A DNA stretch of 64,000 nucleotides, taken from positions 192,501 through 256,500 of the forward strand of contig OX459100.1 of NCBI GenBank assembly GCA_949775045.1, written 5' to 3'. This document shows positions 1 through 12,200 of this stretch, in pieces. Within the stretch, counting starts at the first letter, position 1. Every line of letters begins with the position of its first letter. Below the pieces are notes generated by a model. The model saw only the letters and a list, made by a program, of their open reading frames with translations, had not been told where the DNA came from and did no database searches. Origin of the DNA: Metridium senile (Eukaryota; Cnidaria; Anthozoa; Actiniaria; Metridiidae). The translations under genes and the position numbers were made by a program.

Positions 1-399
1 ACTTTCCGATAAGTCTTGCATATTGGTAACAATTGTAAATAATCACTAAAAAGCCCATTAACTGTTGACATGTGGTTCAAGTGCCACCTGTTCACAGCAA
101 AACACGTATGATTGTTCGTTTTAATTGATTGGTTGATTCGTTTTTTATATTCCTAATTTTAACAAAAAAAAGCCTGAACTTTTTTTTAATTTATTTATCG
201 GTTCTTATGGGTATTTTTTCTGAAATCGTTGGTGCATTAGTTTCTTAAAAGTTACAAGACATGGTGACCTTTAGCCTGAATGAAGTCACAACATTGGCTT
301 GGTATAAACCCTTACTAGGTTGTATTGAGAGGACTTCGTGTTGAAATAGGTCATCTTTTCTCTTTTTTTTCATTATTGAAACCAGTTCTGTTGTCATAG
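1..399. other. 5' flank of CAP-1, no gene seen
   Basis: AT-rich sequence with no convincing coding exon. A pyrimidine-rich run near 355-372 and a TAG at 397-399 directly before the proposed CAP-1 start could also be read as a 3' splice site, so a further upstream 5' exon is possible. Confidence 0.4.
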
Positions 400-1962
400 A
401 TGATAATCATTCATTTGTTGGCCTTTGGTAAGTTAATATATTGCTTTCATAATCGATAGTTGTAATGTTACTAATGATATTTCACTTTTGAAAGCTTTCG
501 TTCTCTGCCATGCAGAAAAACCAACTGGCAATCAAACCAGCAATAATGAATTGCTGCACTTTAATTGGCTAGTTTTGAGCGGAACCCCATTAAAGGCTGA
601 TGCAAGACAAAATACAAGTAAGCCCTTGGATGACAACAAGACACAGGAACCAACGAACACAAGTAATGAATACAAGGAAGTGAATAAAGGTATGGTTACA
701 ACAAACGAGTTAAACATGACAATATACGTGATCAAATACCATCAAGGACGGCGTAAATTAACGAATAAATCTACACAACACGATAACAGGACCACTAGCA
801 AAGGGTTCTTTTCAACAAATGCAACAGTTTTTGTGGATGTCCCAGAAAACGTGGATGCATCACCAGAACGGCTTGATAAACCACAAACACAAAGTACTTC
901 CAAAGATATTAAGAACTCCTGGTCTTGGAATCAAAGAACTGGCACAAGGTGGCCATCTCGCAATAGATGGCGATCAACCCGTAGATGGAGACGACCAAAT
1001 ATGCGTCGACCGCCATCTCGAGGTGGTCAACAAGGAGGAGGGCGTCCGCCGTCACCAACAGGTGGTCAAGGTGGCCGAGGAGTAGGAGCACCACCCAGTA
1101 CTGGACCATCTCCTACCTCTGGAGGAACTAGTCCACAAAGTAAGTTACCAATAAACTGGCTGGTAAGATGCATCCACTATAGACGTATTGTATTTCATCT
1201 TGTAGGTTCTGGTAGTTTTGAACAAGAAGGTCTTCAAGCACATAACAACTTTCGATCTGTACATAATGCTCCTCCAATGACCTTGAATAACGAGCTGAAC
1301 CAACAAGCCAAAGCATACGCGCAAAAGATAGCTGAGCTTGGAGCGTTGCAACATTCATCCAACGAAGAACGTGGGCAAGATGTTGGAGAGAACCTAGCGA
1401 TGGGCTGCAGCACTTTTGGAGATCCATTGAGCGCAAAACAAGCTGTAACTAACTGGTGAGGCATAATCGACCATTATCATAGTTGTGTTGCATAGGCATG
1501 TGTATCATTATAGTTGTGTTGCATAGGCATGTGTATTATTATAGTTGTGTTGCATAGGCATGTGTAACTTCATCATGACTGGCATATTTTCTATATCTTC
1601 ACCAATGATTTTTATGTAAGAGAAAAACTCCATAGCTTTGCGTCATGTACCGTAGAACATCCTCTCTATATAAACAACCTTCAAAAGTATTCATTATATT
1701 TCACGTGTTTTTCAGGTATAACGAAGTTTGCCAGTACGACTTTAACAATCCAGGTTTCAGTATGGAAACAGGTCATTTCACACAAGTAGTATGGCAGGAC
1801 AGTACCGAGCTCGGCATTGGTAAAGCAGTGGGACAAAAGAACTCAATGTCATGTGTTTATGTTGTAGGTAGATATCGAACAGCCGGTAACTTTAACAACA
1901 TGTTTAGAGAAAAGGTTTTGAAAGGTTCATTTGATAAAAGCTACTGTAACAATGTCAGGTGA
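400..1962 (+). CDS. CAP-1: secreted CAP (GAPR-1-like) protein with basic Gly/Pro/Arg linker
   Basis: Four-exon model 400-427, 516-1139, 1206-1455 and 1716-1962 (TGA), 382 aa. Introns are phase 1, 1 and 2, all GT..AG. The proposed leader exon gives only MIIIHLLAF before the splice, short for a signal peptide, so the start is the weakest part. Exon 2 encodes about 208 residues of Asn/Thr-rich sequence passing into an Arg/Trp- and then Gly/Pro/Ser-rich linker. Exons 3-4 encode the CAP domain with all four conserved residues: His in AHNNFR, Glu in GENLA, His in GHFTQVVW and Glu in STELGIG. The CAP2-type motif YVVGRYRTAGNF follows. There is no Cys-rich CRISP tail, so it resembles GAPR-1/GLIPR2 rather than venom CRISPs. 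Secretion is inferred from the paralogues. Function is unknown; family members bind lipids or act in extracellular defence and adhesion. Confidence 0.8.
1477..1575. repeat. Three tandem ~33-bp repeats in CAP-1 intron 3
   Basis: Three near-identical copies built around TAGTTGTGTTGCATAGGCAT lie just after the 5' splice site at 1456. No coding role is seen. Confidence 0.8.
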
Positions 1963-3248
1963 TACAGTTATGTCAATCAAGTAAGTCGCCAAAAACCAGC
2001 AAAGCTGGTATCGCGGAGGGTCATGGTTAATACTTAATAGCAGAGTTCTCGCGCGCTAGCTTTTAGGTTATAGGTGACTGACTTTGTTGAAATAAGGATA
2101 TTTATCATATCACTCGTATTTTGCCCGGCGCGCGCTTTTAAGAAAACCTTCGCAAAAAAATCACGTGATGGGGTACGTACGGCTTTTTCTACCTGGTCCG
2201 TACAAACACGTACGGACCCCCTACTCGAAACATCACAAAAAAAAATAGCGCGCCGGGCAAAATACGGGTCATATGATAAAAAAAACTCATTGACTGAGTT
2301 AGGTTGGGCCGTATACGTACCGGAAAATATTTGGCTCTTGGTCAAGCTTATTTGATTTTGAGGAATCCGGTTGGTTTTGAAAACCTAGTTAAAATTATTG
2401 TTGAAAACAGTAAAAATGTGTTAGGAATGTATAATTCAGTATTATACAAGCAAAAGGATGGTGTAATACACCCCATGCCAATTAAGATACAGTGTGTTAT
2501 AGGGAATTTTCACACTGATCAAAATCATACATTTGTCCGGTGTTGATATGTACTTATCTATCGCATGTATTTTTTTCAACATTTTGAAATAACTTCTTGA
2601 TTTAAAACACTGTTGACTCAAACATTGCTGCTCTCACTCACTAAATTTCATTCTTTCACGCGCCTATGTATCATTCCATCACGCGCCTATCTTACTATCA
2701 TTTCATCACGCGCCTATCTATCATTTCATCACGCGCCTATTTATCAATATCTATTCAAATGATTATTCTATTATCCGTGCTATAATCAAGGCTGATGTGA
2801 TCCACTACACTACGTATCATAATGTTCATAATAATATTAATAATGATTATATATATTTATATAGCGCACATGTCATATTGACTGTTGGAATTTAAATTCA
2901 TTGCAATCTCTTAGTACTTTCTATTTCTCTTTGGACAACGCTCATGAAACATGTACATCAGATGTTAAACACAATATAGATATGATATGCATATAAATAC
3001 GAATGAAACGAATGCCTTGCATGTGTTCTATTGTAGTTTTGATGTTCGCTCTATTGACTATCTACAATAAGGAACCCGCGGTAATTTTTGTCCATGACAA
3101 ACTGATATAGACACACTGTTTGGTCTACTGCCAGCGTCAAGATGGTAGAAAGTATATAAACAGTCTACTCAAGACCATCATTTTTTATAGTGTATTCTAT
3201 ATAGAGACATTATAGGTAACACTTTGCAAGGACTATAGGCTGTTTCCA
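1963..3248. other. CAP-1/CAP-2 spacer
   Basis: Holds a TIR element (2098-2350, listed separately) and four degenerate copies of a short direct repeat containing TCACGCGCCTAT at about 2655-2745. The remainder is AT-rich with no supported gene. The last ~80 bases before 3249 are the likely CAP-2 promoter and 5' UTR; TATATAAA at 3153-3160 is a possible TATA box. Confidence 0.5.
2098..2350. mobile_element. TIR element (MITE-like), family A
   Basis: Two arms of about 30 bp, near 2101-2131 and 2248-2278, are inverted copies built on ATTTTGCCCGGCGCGC and GCGCGCCGGGCAAAATACGG. Adjacent sequence (2288-2345) contains TGACTGAGTTAGG and AAATATTTGGCTC. Both blocks recur at 51637-51925, and the second block recurs near 45535-45590, so this is a dispersed family. 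No transposase is encoded. Confidence 0.7.
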
Positions 3249-4961
3249 ATGGCGTTAGCAGTGTTACTGTTTTACATAACTCTAACGACAAGCCTGCAAT
3301 TATCAACAAGTAAGTGCATCTAATCGCTTTCATATCTCCTATAATTCGCTTAACATGTTATATGTACAGTTTCAGGTTTTCAGACCAGACCTGACAATGA
3401 TGATGTTCTTGATGTACCCTCTGTACGTGAATTAATAAATGGTTTGAATACCAACACTAAACGTTTGGATACCGTACAATACAACGAACCGATCTCTACT
3501 GGTTCCGATGTGAAACAAGGGGCGTTTAAACTTCCAGGTAATCAAGGTGAAGGGACGTACAGTATATCCAAGAAAGAGGTCTTTATTAACCTCAAAATGA
3601 AGCTAAAACAAGCTGGATGTACGAAACCAACAACTCCCCCTTCAAAGCCTCCATCACCAACAACAACTGCAACTACAATACCAACAACTGCAACTACAAT
3701 ACCAACAACTGCAACTACAATACCAACAACTGCAAATACAGTACCAACAACTGCAACTACAATACCAACAACAGCCTCAACGACAACTCCGACAACTATC
3801 CCAACAACAAAACCAACAACAGCAACCACTACCACAACTCCGTCCACAAAACCAACAACAATGGCAAGTAAGCCGCCACATCCATCGAGTAACGGAACAC
3901 AGGAATGTAAAGGTAAATATTCAAAGGTATCTCCATTTTTAGTCAGCATTAACAATTGACATGAAGCGTTTATTATCTGTAGAAGATTTACTACTTAACA
4001 AAGAAGGTCTTGCTGCTCATAACAAGTACAGAAATATCCACAGTGCACCGGCTATGACGTTAAACTGTGAGTTAAGCAAACATGCAGCTGAATATGCACA
4101 GAAACTAGCTGATCTAGGCTCTTTGGTTCAGTCTGGATACATTGATAGGCCTGACCAAGGAGAGAATTTAGCAATGGATTGTACAAGCGGTAAAGATACA
4201 GGCGGTATTGCTAACGAAGCTGTCACAAACTGGTGAGTTCATTGTTAGAATTGAATTGAATACCGCGCGGGAACTATAATTGGTCAACAAGACATTACAT
4301 TTGAAAACGATGATCACTGAAATCATCCAGATTGTTAAGTCTTATTCCAGCATGCCAATATACACCTATTTCAATTAACGTTGTCCATCTGGAATGGTTG
4401 ATCTGAGACCGATAGGAATTGTGGGAGCTCGTTAAACTGCAAATGCACTATTATAATCACACTTGAATATTAATGTTTACTTCTGAAATACTGTTATCTG
4501 TAATTCAGCACCATTCAAGTGTGATTAAAACAATGTATTTGAAATTTAACGAGCTCCCACAATTCCTATCGGTCTCAGATCAACCATTCCAGATGGACAA
4601 CGTTTATTGAAATAGGTGTATATATTGATTCATGTTATCAAACACTTGTTTTAGGTACAACGAAGTTTGTAAATACAACTTTAATGAAGATGGTCCACAG
4701 AAAGCAACAGATCACTTTACACAGCTTGTTTGGAAAGCAAGTACCGAACTAGGTATGGGAGCAGTCAACAAACAAACCAATGGAATAATTTGTACTTATG
4801 TCGTTGCTCGTTACAAGCCACAAGGAAACTTTAATGATGACAAGACTGGGTATAAAGATAATGTGTTAAAAGGCTCATTTAAGGAAAGTTATTGTAATCA
4901 AATCAAAGAAGGAGTTGGTCTTGATGGTGGATATGGTTTAAAAAGAACCCAGACTGGATAA
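3249..4961 (+). CDS. CAP-2: secreted CAP protein with Thr-rich mucin-like linker
   Basis: Exons 3249-3309, 3376-3912, 3983-4232 and 4655-4961 (TAA), 384 aa; intron phases 1, 1, 2. The leader MALAVLLFYITLTTSLQLS is a good signal peptide. Residues about 65-100 carry the cluster's beta-rich module (QGAFKL...GEGTYSI...VFINLKMKL). Next comes a Thr/Pro linker with five to six 7-residue repeats of the type PTTATTI, a likely mucin-type O-glycosylation region. The CAP domain has AHNKYR, GENLAMD, DHFTQLVW and STELGMG, so the four tetrad residues are present. The C-terminus ends in a short Gly-rich basic tail. AATAAA at 5084-5089 is the probable polyadenylation signal. A 264-bp TIR element sits in the last intron. 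Confidence 0.88.
4359..4622. mobile_element. TIR element (MITE-like), family B, in CAP-2 intron 3
   Basis: Arms of about 75 bp are near-perfect inverted repeats. They start TATACACCTATTTCAATTAA on the left and end TTGAAATAGGTGTATA on the right. The central ~110 bp is AT-rich. The same terminal motif bounds elements at 16384-16637 and 40781-41155. No coding sequence. Confidence 0.85.
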
Positions 4962-5800
4962 TCACATGAAAGTCATACTTGATATATCACATGCAACTCT
5001 TACTTGATATATCACATGCGTATATGGATAAGAATGATAGTTATATTATTTAATAGATAGCATTGTTTATTTAAAAAGCAAGAAATAAAAAGTGGAAGTT
5101 TACGATAAACAGTTTCAAGGTGTTGAATATTATCATGTTTAATTTAATAAAACCAATAAACAGTCAAACTTTCCAATCTATCTTAAAATATCCGGCGGTA
5201 TCAGGCCTACTCCAGGCCCTGAGATCGCCCAAGATGCCCCAAAATAACGGCGATCTTAGGCCCCGGAGTAGGCTTGGTATCCATGAAAATCAAGATCAGT
5301 TTTAAAAATACAATACCATTCGAACTACAGCAGTGAGAACCGAATGGCAAGAAGACCATCGATCATTGAAGGCCCATCGTGTATAATATAACATTACCGT
5401 GGAATCGAAGTCTTTTTACAGGAGGGTTTCTTTTTACGGCTCTCAAGATAATCCCTTCAGATCATAATTACTGAGCCGAATTTGTTTCAATCAATAAGAT
5501 ATCGCAGTGATGTAAAAATAGTCTTTAAAACTAGGTTGGTAACCTGGTCGTAACTATCACGTATAGCTATAAATTATGGGTACCCTGTGTATAAGATTGT
5601 ATTCCTATATTACACACCAACTGATTGTAGCTGGTAACAACACTATATTAGTGACATTTACCAGTCTACATTCAATTATCTTCTCGTGAAGTGGAAAAAC
5701 CATTCAGGATGAACAGAGCTGCCACCTGTACATGGATATATCCGTACTACAAGTTAGTGAAAGGTTCTATGAATTGTTTAGTAAGTGGAACCAAGTCAGG
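4962..5800. other. CAP-2/CAP-3 spacer
   Basis: Contains short direct repeats around ATATCACATG (4977-5020), the CAP-2 polyadenylation signal and an imperfect palindrome at about 5190-5280 whose arms include TCAGGCCTACTCC and GGAGTAGGCTTGG. No further gene is supported. The sequence just before 5801 stays open in the CAP-3 frame, so the CAP-3 start could lie further left, for example an ATG at 5732. Confidence 0.5.
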
Positions 5801-7662
5801 ATGTTTACAGTTATTTTCTTGATGCTATATGGTAAACGTTTCTTGTTGATACTTGACCGGCTCACATTAAAAACAACCATTCACAAACGTTCATTTAAAT
5901 AACCAAGCAGTTAAATCGTTCTTTACAAATGTTTTTTTTTTTTTTTTTTTTTTTCAGGTACTGTTCTTTGTGGAACATTCCGATTAGATGAGCAGAACAA
6001 ACTAAAGAGTATTTTTTATTCCGGTCATAAACGAACATCTGTAACCAGCCAGCAACAACAACACGATCAGTGTATAAAACGAGGTAGCTTTAAGATTAAC
6101 GATGGATCAGTACTTGGTAAGTAAAAAATGCCTTCATTTATGACACTAGTAGAATTACAGACAATATTCACACAATTCCTTAACGATTAAATGTTCTCTA
6201 AGGTGGAGGAATGTATGAAATCAAGGATGATGGAGTAGAAATCAATCTAAAGCTAAAAATATCATCATGTAAACAAACATCCCCTTCATCGGGAAAAGGA
6301 GCAACCACACCGGCTCCCGGAGGGGGAGTAGGGACCACACCAGCCCCTGGAGGGGGAGTAGAGACCACGCCGGCCCCTGGAGTTGAGGCAGAGACCACAG
6401 CAGCTCCTGTAGAGGCAGAGACCACACCAGCCCCTGCAGCAGGAGGGGAGACCACGGCAGCTCCCGGATCAACCACCCCATCTTCAAGTTCCGGTAAGAC
6501 TGAATATTTCATTTTTTTTGTTTTAAATGATTCTCATATTTTGTTCTGAATTAACAGTATCTTATGTCAATTGTAGGATCAGATGTCGAGCAACAAGCCT
6601 TGGATTTACATAACAAGTTTCGAGCAGTCCATGATGCTCCTGCAATGACACTCAATGCCGAGATGTCCAAGTCAGCAGCCGACTATGCTGCCACAATAGC
6701 AAACCTTGGAAGCCTTCAACATTCTGATAGCAGTGAAAGAGATAACGCCGGGGAAAACCTGTCTTATGGTTGTTCATCTTCTGCTGGGCAAACACCAGAA
6801 GAAGCAGTTACAAACTGGTAATACTTGTTTTATTACAATTTATACTGTTTATTATTACTGCGATTTTCGGCTCTTTTGAACTCTTTCATTCAAATGGCCT
6901 TGTTTTCCTTCCTGCAATCAAAACTACAAACTTTGCCGAGGAGTTTATGACCCCTCGCACACAAAACCCAGAACGCTTAAAGCTTTCTGCCATTGTGCCT
7001 ATCAGCCATTTTGTTTGAATTTGGTTTTGATTTTGTGGATATCTCAGAAGACAACGTCATAGACAGCGCTTAGAGAAAATTAATTAAAACGAGTTTTGAA
7101 ACCAAACCTTAGACCTTTAATTGTTGCTTTGCTGCGATTTATTGCTGTTACGAGCGCAAACATGGAAGCCATGAAATTGTTGGTACCTAATAGTTTTAAC
7201 TAGTGTCTATTAGTCACTGTCAAAGAAAAGTAAAGTTGTAACAATTAAAGTCTTTGTATTTGATGTTTCTGATTGAATGCAGTGCCTATAGACAGTCACT
7301 AATATACTATTCAAATAGTGTATAACGTTTGGTATTCTAAAACATAATTAAAATTAAAATAAGTGACTTCTTTGAGCAATGTCGATATGTTGTTTTTAAG
7401 GTACAATGAGGTATGTGACCCTGGATATACATTTGGATCAGAGAGTATGGGAGGTGCAGGACATTTTACACAAGTTGTTTGGAAAGATAGTGTGGAACTT
7501 GGTTTCGGTAAAGCTGACAGTGAAAAGGACGGCATGATATGCAGCTACTATGTTGGACGGTACAAGAATGCTGGTAACATGATCGGTGATTTTGCTACAA
7601 ATGTCACCAAAGGAAGTTTTGATACAAGCTATTGTAACACAATTAAAAAAAAAGGTCTGTAG
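5801..7662 (+). CDS. CAP-3: secreted CAP protein with TTPAPG-type linker
   Basis: Exons 5801-5831, 5958-6116, 6203-6493, 6577-6817 and 7401-7662 (TAG), 327 aa; intron phases 1, 1, 1, 2. The leader MFTVIFLMLYG is short; an in-frame ATG at 5732 would add 23 residues. Exon 2 plus the start of exon 3 form the beta-rich module: CIKRGSFKINDG, then GGMYEI and VEINLKLKIS. The linker is a minisatellite of Thr-Thr-Pro-Ala-Pro-Gly and Glu-Thr-Thr-Ala-Ala-Pro units. The CAP domain carries LHNKFR, GENLSYG, GHFTQVVW and SVELGFG, so the tetrad is complete. Sequence from about 6380 to 7729, including the intron, is nearly identical to CAP-4. AATAAA occurs near 7690. Confidence 0.87.
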
Positions 7663-7929
7663 CAGATATTGATTATCAATCAGTGTTTCAATAAAAGTAC
7701 TTTAAATTTCAAAGTTGTATTTTTGTAAATCCCCTCCCCTCCCCTCCCCTCCCCTCCCCTCCCCTCCCCTCCCCTCCCCTCCCCTCCCCTCCCCTCCCCT
7801 CCCCTCTCTTACCCGCACCTCTCCTCCTCGCCCCTCTCTAACCCGCCCCTCTCCTCTCCACCACTCTCCTCCATGGCATGTGATCAAAATCGCGCCATCG
7901 GGTTGGCCAATTACCTCATGAATAATTAA

Positions 7930-8107
7930 TGAGTTTGAGAAGTAATATTTCAAAAACGAGAACGAGTGTTTCATTAGGGTTTCTAAACACGATAAAACAT
8001 TTGAAAGCACGAGGCCGTAGGCCGAGTGCTTTTATTGTTTTTGAGTGTTTGGAAACCCTAATGAAACACGAAGCACGAGCTTTTTGGAATTACTTCTCAG
8101 TCGAATA
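7930..8107. mobile_element. Foldback element
   Basis: Inverted arms of about 70-80 bp, including GAGAAGTAATATTTC with CATTAGGGTTTC on the left and GAAACCCTAATG with GAATTACTTCTC on the right, flank a short GC-rich centre. Non-coding. Confidence 0.7.
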
Positions 8108-8549
8108 AATAATTCATTATGCAGGAATGTGGCTAGTTCTTTATAATATAATAGGTCACTCATTGTGTTGCCTGGGATTATGAGAGTTATTTTGAATTCC
8201 TCTCGTGCGGAATTTATTGGATTTCGAAATACTGTAGGGTTTATAAGGTGTTACGGGATTCTTACTTGAAGTTGTTCAAAAAGGCTTAGAAAATGTTCCT
8301 TTAAGTTCAGTTGAGCAATATTTCAAATTGTACTCTAAATATAACCGTGTAACTACCTACATAAGTAGTTTTTTTTTTTCATTTTCTTTAGAAAATAATC
8401 CAAATTGTCATTTAAATATAAGTTGTAACTTCAGTAGGGATCATTAAAGATGCGAATAAAGTCCATTTATGTGAGTACTTGACGTCCGTGTAATTTCTGA
8501 TATAATATATACAGAGTATTTGATGGCGTGGGAAATAAGACTCTACTTT

Positions 8550-8635
8550 GCCAACCAAATCAACAATAGCTCAGCTGGTATGAAGAGGGAATTCAACTCC
8601 AAGGGTTGCAGGTTCGAGACTCGGACACGCCAATA
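8550..8635 (+). repeat. tRNA-like SINE head
   Basis: An A-box-like AATAGCTCAGCTGGT and a B-box-like GGTTCGAGACT are followed by CACGCCA and an A-rich run, the layout of a tRNA-derived SINE. The 5' acceptor half (GGCGTGG near 8525) is separated from the D-arm by extra bases, so it is unlikely to be a working tRNA gene. Confidence 0.5.
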
Positions 8636-9059
8636 AAAAATGGAAAAAAAATAATGTAAAAATAATAATAATGTAAATTAGGTAGAAAAGTTAAGGGAAT
8701 AAAGGATAGTAAGGTAGGTAGGTAACTAGGGGATACTAATTCTTTTCAGATTTCCCACCACTATGTAGATTTCAAATATCGGTCAACCTATAATCGTGTT
8801 TCATCGGGGTTTCAAACCCATGCACGTGGTACAAATGGTGTGCTCACATTGGTTGATTAGCTCATAGAAACATTGGTTTAGTGAACTAAAAGGGATACAA
8901 TTGGTCGAGCTACTAACTGACGAAACGAATTGCGATGTAACGCCCTTCTGAACACGTGTGTTGAAGATAAAATAAAACCCGTCAACCATAATATAGCCAA
9001 TTTGTTATAAAACAAAGAAACAAACAGCCGTAGAATTGTAACCCGTTATATGAATCTGC

Positions 9060-9225
9060 TATAAATAATATATTAACATCGGACATAACGGGGAAGATTC
9101 TTAGCAGGAAACACAACTATAAGCTACCAAGATTTTCTTTTAAATTTCTTAATTTCTTTTAAAGTTTCAACCTGATTAAGACAGCCAATACACGGATATA
9201 TTGTGGACTAAGATAAGATACCATC
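9060..9225 (+). promoter_or_regulatory. Conserved 5' flank shared by CAP-4, CAP-5 and CAP-6
   Basis: About 165 bp directly upstream of the start codon is nearly identical to 17087-17251 and 25130-25296. Landmarks are CATCGGACATAACG, CTTAGCA(G/A)GAAACACAACTA, a TTTCTTAATTTCTTTTAAAG tract and GATATATTGTGGACTAAG just before the ATG. It probably contains the core promoter and 5' UTR. Confidence 0.65.
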
Positions 9226-12200
9226 ATGATCAAGCTTGTTCTTGGTATATATATCATTGTGTTTTTTCTACATCCAATGGGTATGTATAATCCTTAAAAT
9301 ACTAAACTGACAATTATGTAATATAATATCGTTTCAATTGATCGCAATGTATTTAATTAAGTGTATTTATTGTTCTAAAAATAACAATACGCAAACTATC
9401 TCTTACTTACGGACTTAAGACTTTTAGACTTTAGTTTATTCACATGCACGTATAATTACATTTACCATAATGATATAACAAATAGTAAAATACGATTACA
9501 TTTTTTATGAAATATACTATGTTTTAAGTTACAGATATAAGGGAAAAAAGAAAAACGTGCTAATACATGCGAATTCGAATTCATAGTAGATAATAGATAA
9601 CATAGTAGATAAGAGATATAATAAGAGAATCGATGTTATTAGATAAGGTTCTGATATTACAATGCAGAAATGTTAGATTTTTGTTAGATCCACAGTAAGA
9701 AAATGCTTTGTTCAATTTTTCTCTCGAATAATACGATGAACAGGAAATTTCAAGCATAATGTCTGAGTCATTATTATCAAACTTATCTGGATTTGGTAGA
9801 ATGGTACCATACAGGTCTTCGAAAGCCTCATCATCGGTGGCCCATAAGGGAAATCCTGTTTTTAGGATCGGCTACTTTTAAAGTGGTTAATCGCTTACTG
9901 TTAAACAGGCCATTGCCTACTTTTAAAACATCGCCTACTTTTAAAACACTCGATCGCCTACTTTTAAAACACCGCGTACTTTTAAACAGGCGATCGCCTA
10001 CTTTTAAAACATGCGAACGCCTTCTTTTAAAAGACGCGATCGTCTACTTTTAAAATATCGCCTACTTTTTTTTATATTTTAAACACGTAGTAGATGGCGT
10101 AGTTTTCTTCTACGCATGCGCTACTAGGATTACAGTACATAAATTAAATATGGCTGAAAAGGTGTGTACACCCTGATCGACCAATTTTGTTACCCAAAAC
10201 CAAGTTTAATACGGAAAAATCTAGGCTAAGTTGTTAGTTGTGTCGTGTATGGTTTTGCTGCAAACAACACCGACTTTATCAAGTTAACCAGAATATATTC
10301 CTGCCTTGATCTCATGAGTATGGTGGCCCATCGCTGTCTCTACATTTTTTAACATTGTTGTGTAATTTTCCTTATAATTTTTTATTTCACTTTAGTAAAA
10401 AAAAATTAATGAAAATGAAAGTAAAAGAAAAAGTGAAATTAAAACGAAAAGTGAAACGAGAATCAAGATGAAAATATAAAGTCAAAGTAAAAACAAAATC
10501 AAAACCAATTCAAAATTAAAATTACTTTAGCGACGTGGCCCATCGCTGTCACTACCATGATCCTTTGCGGCACGTGCTATCAGGCTTCGTGCCTTTACTT
10601 TGGCGCGGCAAACTTCAACATGGCAACGTGGAATAAGTTTTCCACAAGGCAAAAACAACGACACACCAAAACAGACTCAAAGGAAACTAAAATGGAAGAA
10701 ATTGTAGTCCAACGAATGTCAAGTGAAGTCAGTGGCAAACAACAAAAATACTGTAGGATCGGAGCGAGGGAATACGTCCCGTTTACTGAGCACGAGGATC
10801 GAACTTACGATTGACAATATAAAAGATGCTTGTCAAAAGCATTATAAAAGTATGATAGGAAAAGGGATGACTTGTGATGTCCTTGCCGGTGGCCCTTTTT
10901 ATGCAGCAAGATTTCTCAAGTGAACGACCTGAAGACGCTATTCGTGCGCTTTGTGAATATTTGACTTTTTATCAGTGTAAAAGCTTGTATGAAACACTTA
11001 CGATCTAACATTGACATGGGACGCTTCTAGCCTTCTTCGCACTTGCATGCTATGCATGCTTCCGGCCGGTGCTACTACTAATATTAATAATATAAAAGCA
11101 AACGACTAAGCGGCAATCTACAAAATCGCGATCATTTGACTAAAGCACGGAATTTAAGATAAGAGAAATGTGTCTAAATATCCCAGCATGTTGAAAACAA
11201 TGATTTGAATATACACAAACAACCTACTGTCATGCATACACGTTTCCGGTGTTTCACGTCTTCAGTTGAAATGTGATTCACAAGTTCTCAGTGATTCTTA
11301 ACCATTGTTTTCACCACCTGAAAGTAAAAGTCATCCGTGCACCCTTTACCTTTTTTTCTGCAAACAATAATCCAAGAAACACACATAAAAAGTAATAATT
11401 TATTGATCGGAGAAAGGACAACACACGACAAAGCAACCTCTACACAAACATGAGACGCAAATGTCAAAGGTCATGCATGATACATCTGCGGTAAGCGAAA
11501 ATGACAAATCAACTCACTTACTATTGCAAGCAAATTTAAAGTGATTGGAATTTTTTTAACATTCATAGTGACACTGACAGTAGTCGAGTGGCTTAGTGAT
11601 TTATAACATGTGCACATTTGCGTACAGGCACCAAAGTTGGCACCAATGTTTTATTTTCATGTAAGAAATAATTTCAAAAGGTGTGCCAAGTATTTAATTT
11701 AGAAGTCATGGGCTCGCGTAGCCTTTTGGGTAGCATGGAGGGCAAAGGATCATGGTAGTGACAGCGATGGGCCACGTCGCTAAAGTGATTTTACTTTTGA
11801 ATTGGTTTTGATTTTAATTTTACTTTTGAACTGGTTTTGATTTTACTTCTAATTTTACTTTTGAATTGGTTTTGATTTTAATTTTAATCTGTTTTAATTT
11901 TAAGTTGGAATTGGTTTTGATTTTAATTTTACTTTTGAATTGGTTTTGATTTTAATTCTAATCAGTTTTAATTTTAATTTTGATTTGATTTTGGTTTTGT
12001 TTTTACTTTGACTTTCTATTTTCATCTTGATTCTCGTTTCATTTTTCGTTTTAATTTCACATTTTCTTTTACTTTCATTTTCATTAATTTTTTTACTAAA
12101 GTGAAATAAAAAATCATAAGGAAAATTACACAAAAATGTTAAAAAATGTAGAGACAGCGATGGGCCACCGTACAGGAGATGTCTCTCGGGATAATTTAAT

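Larger units (their letters stand above)
7663..9225. other. CAP-3/CAP-4 spacer
   Basis: Contains a (CCCCT)n pyrimidine tract at 7730-7805 decaying to C/T-rich DNA until about 7870, a foldback element at 7930-8107, a tRNA-like SINE head at about 8525-8635 and, from about 8870, a 5' flank also found upstream of CAP-6. No gene is supported. Confidence 0.55.

Noticed and set aside
2074..2355. 93-codon open frame
   Set aside because: It lies inside the family A TIR element and shows no protein-like conservation with the copy at 51637.
7730..7870. Open frames in the CCCCT tract
   Set aside because: A pentanucleotide repeat; coding potential is an artefact of composition.
8525..8635. Possible functional tRNA gene
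   Set aside because: Extra sequence separates the acceptor 5' strand from the D-arm, and an A-rich tail follows.
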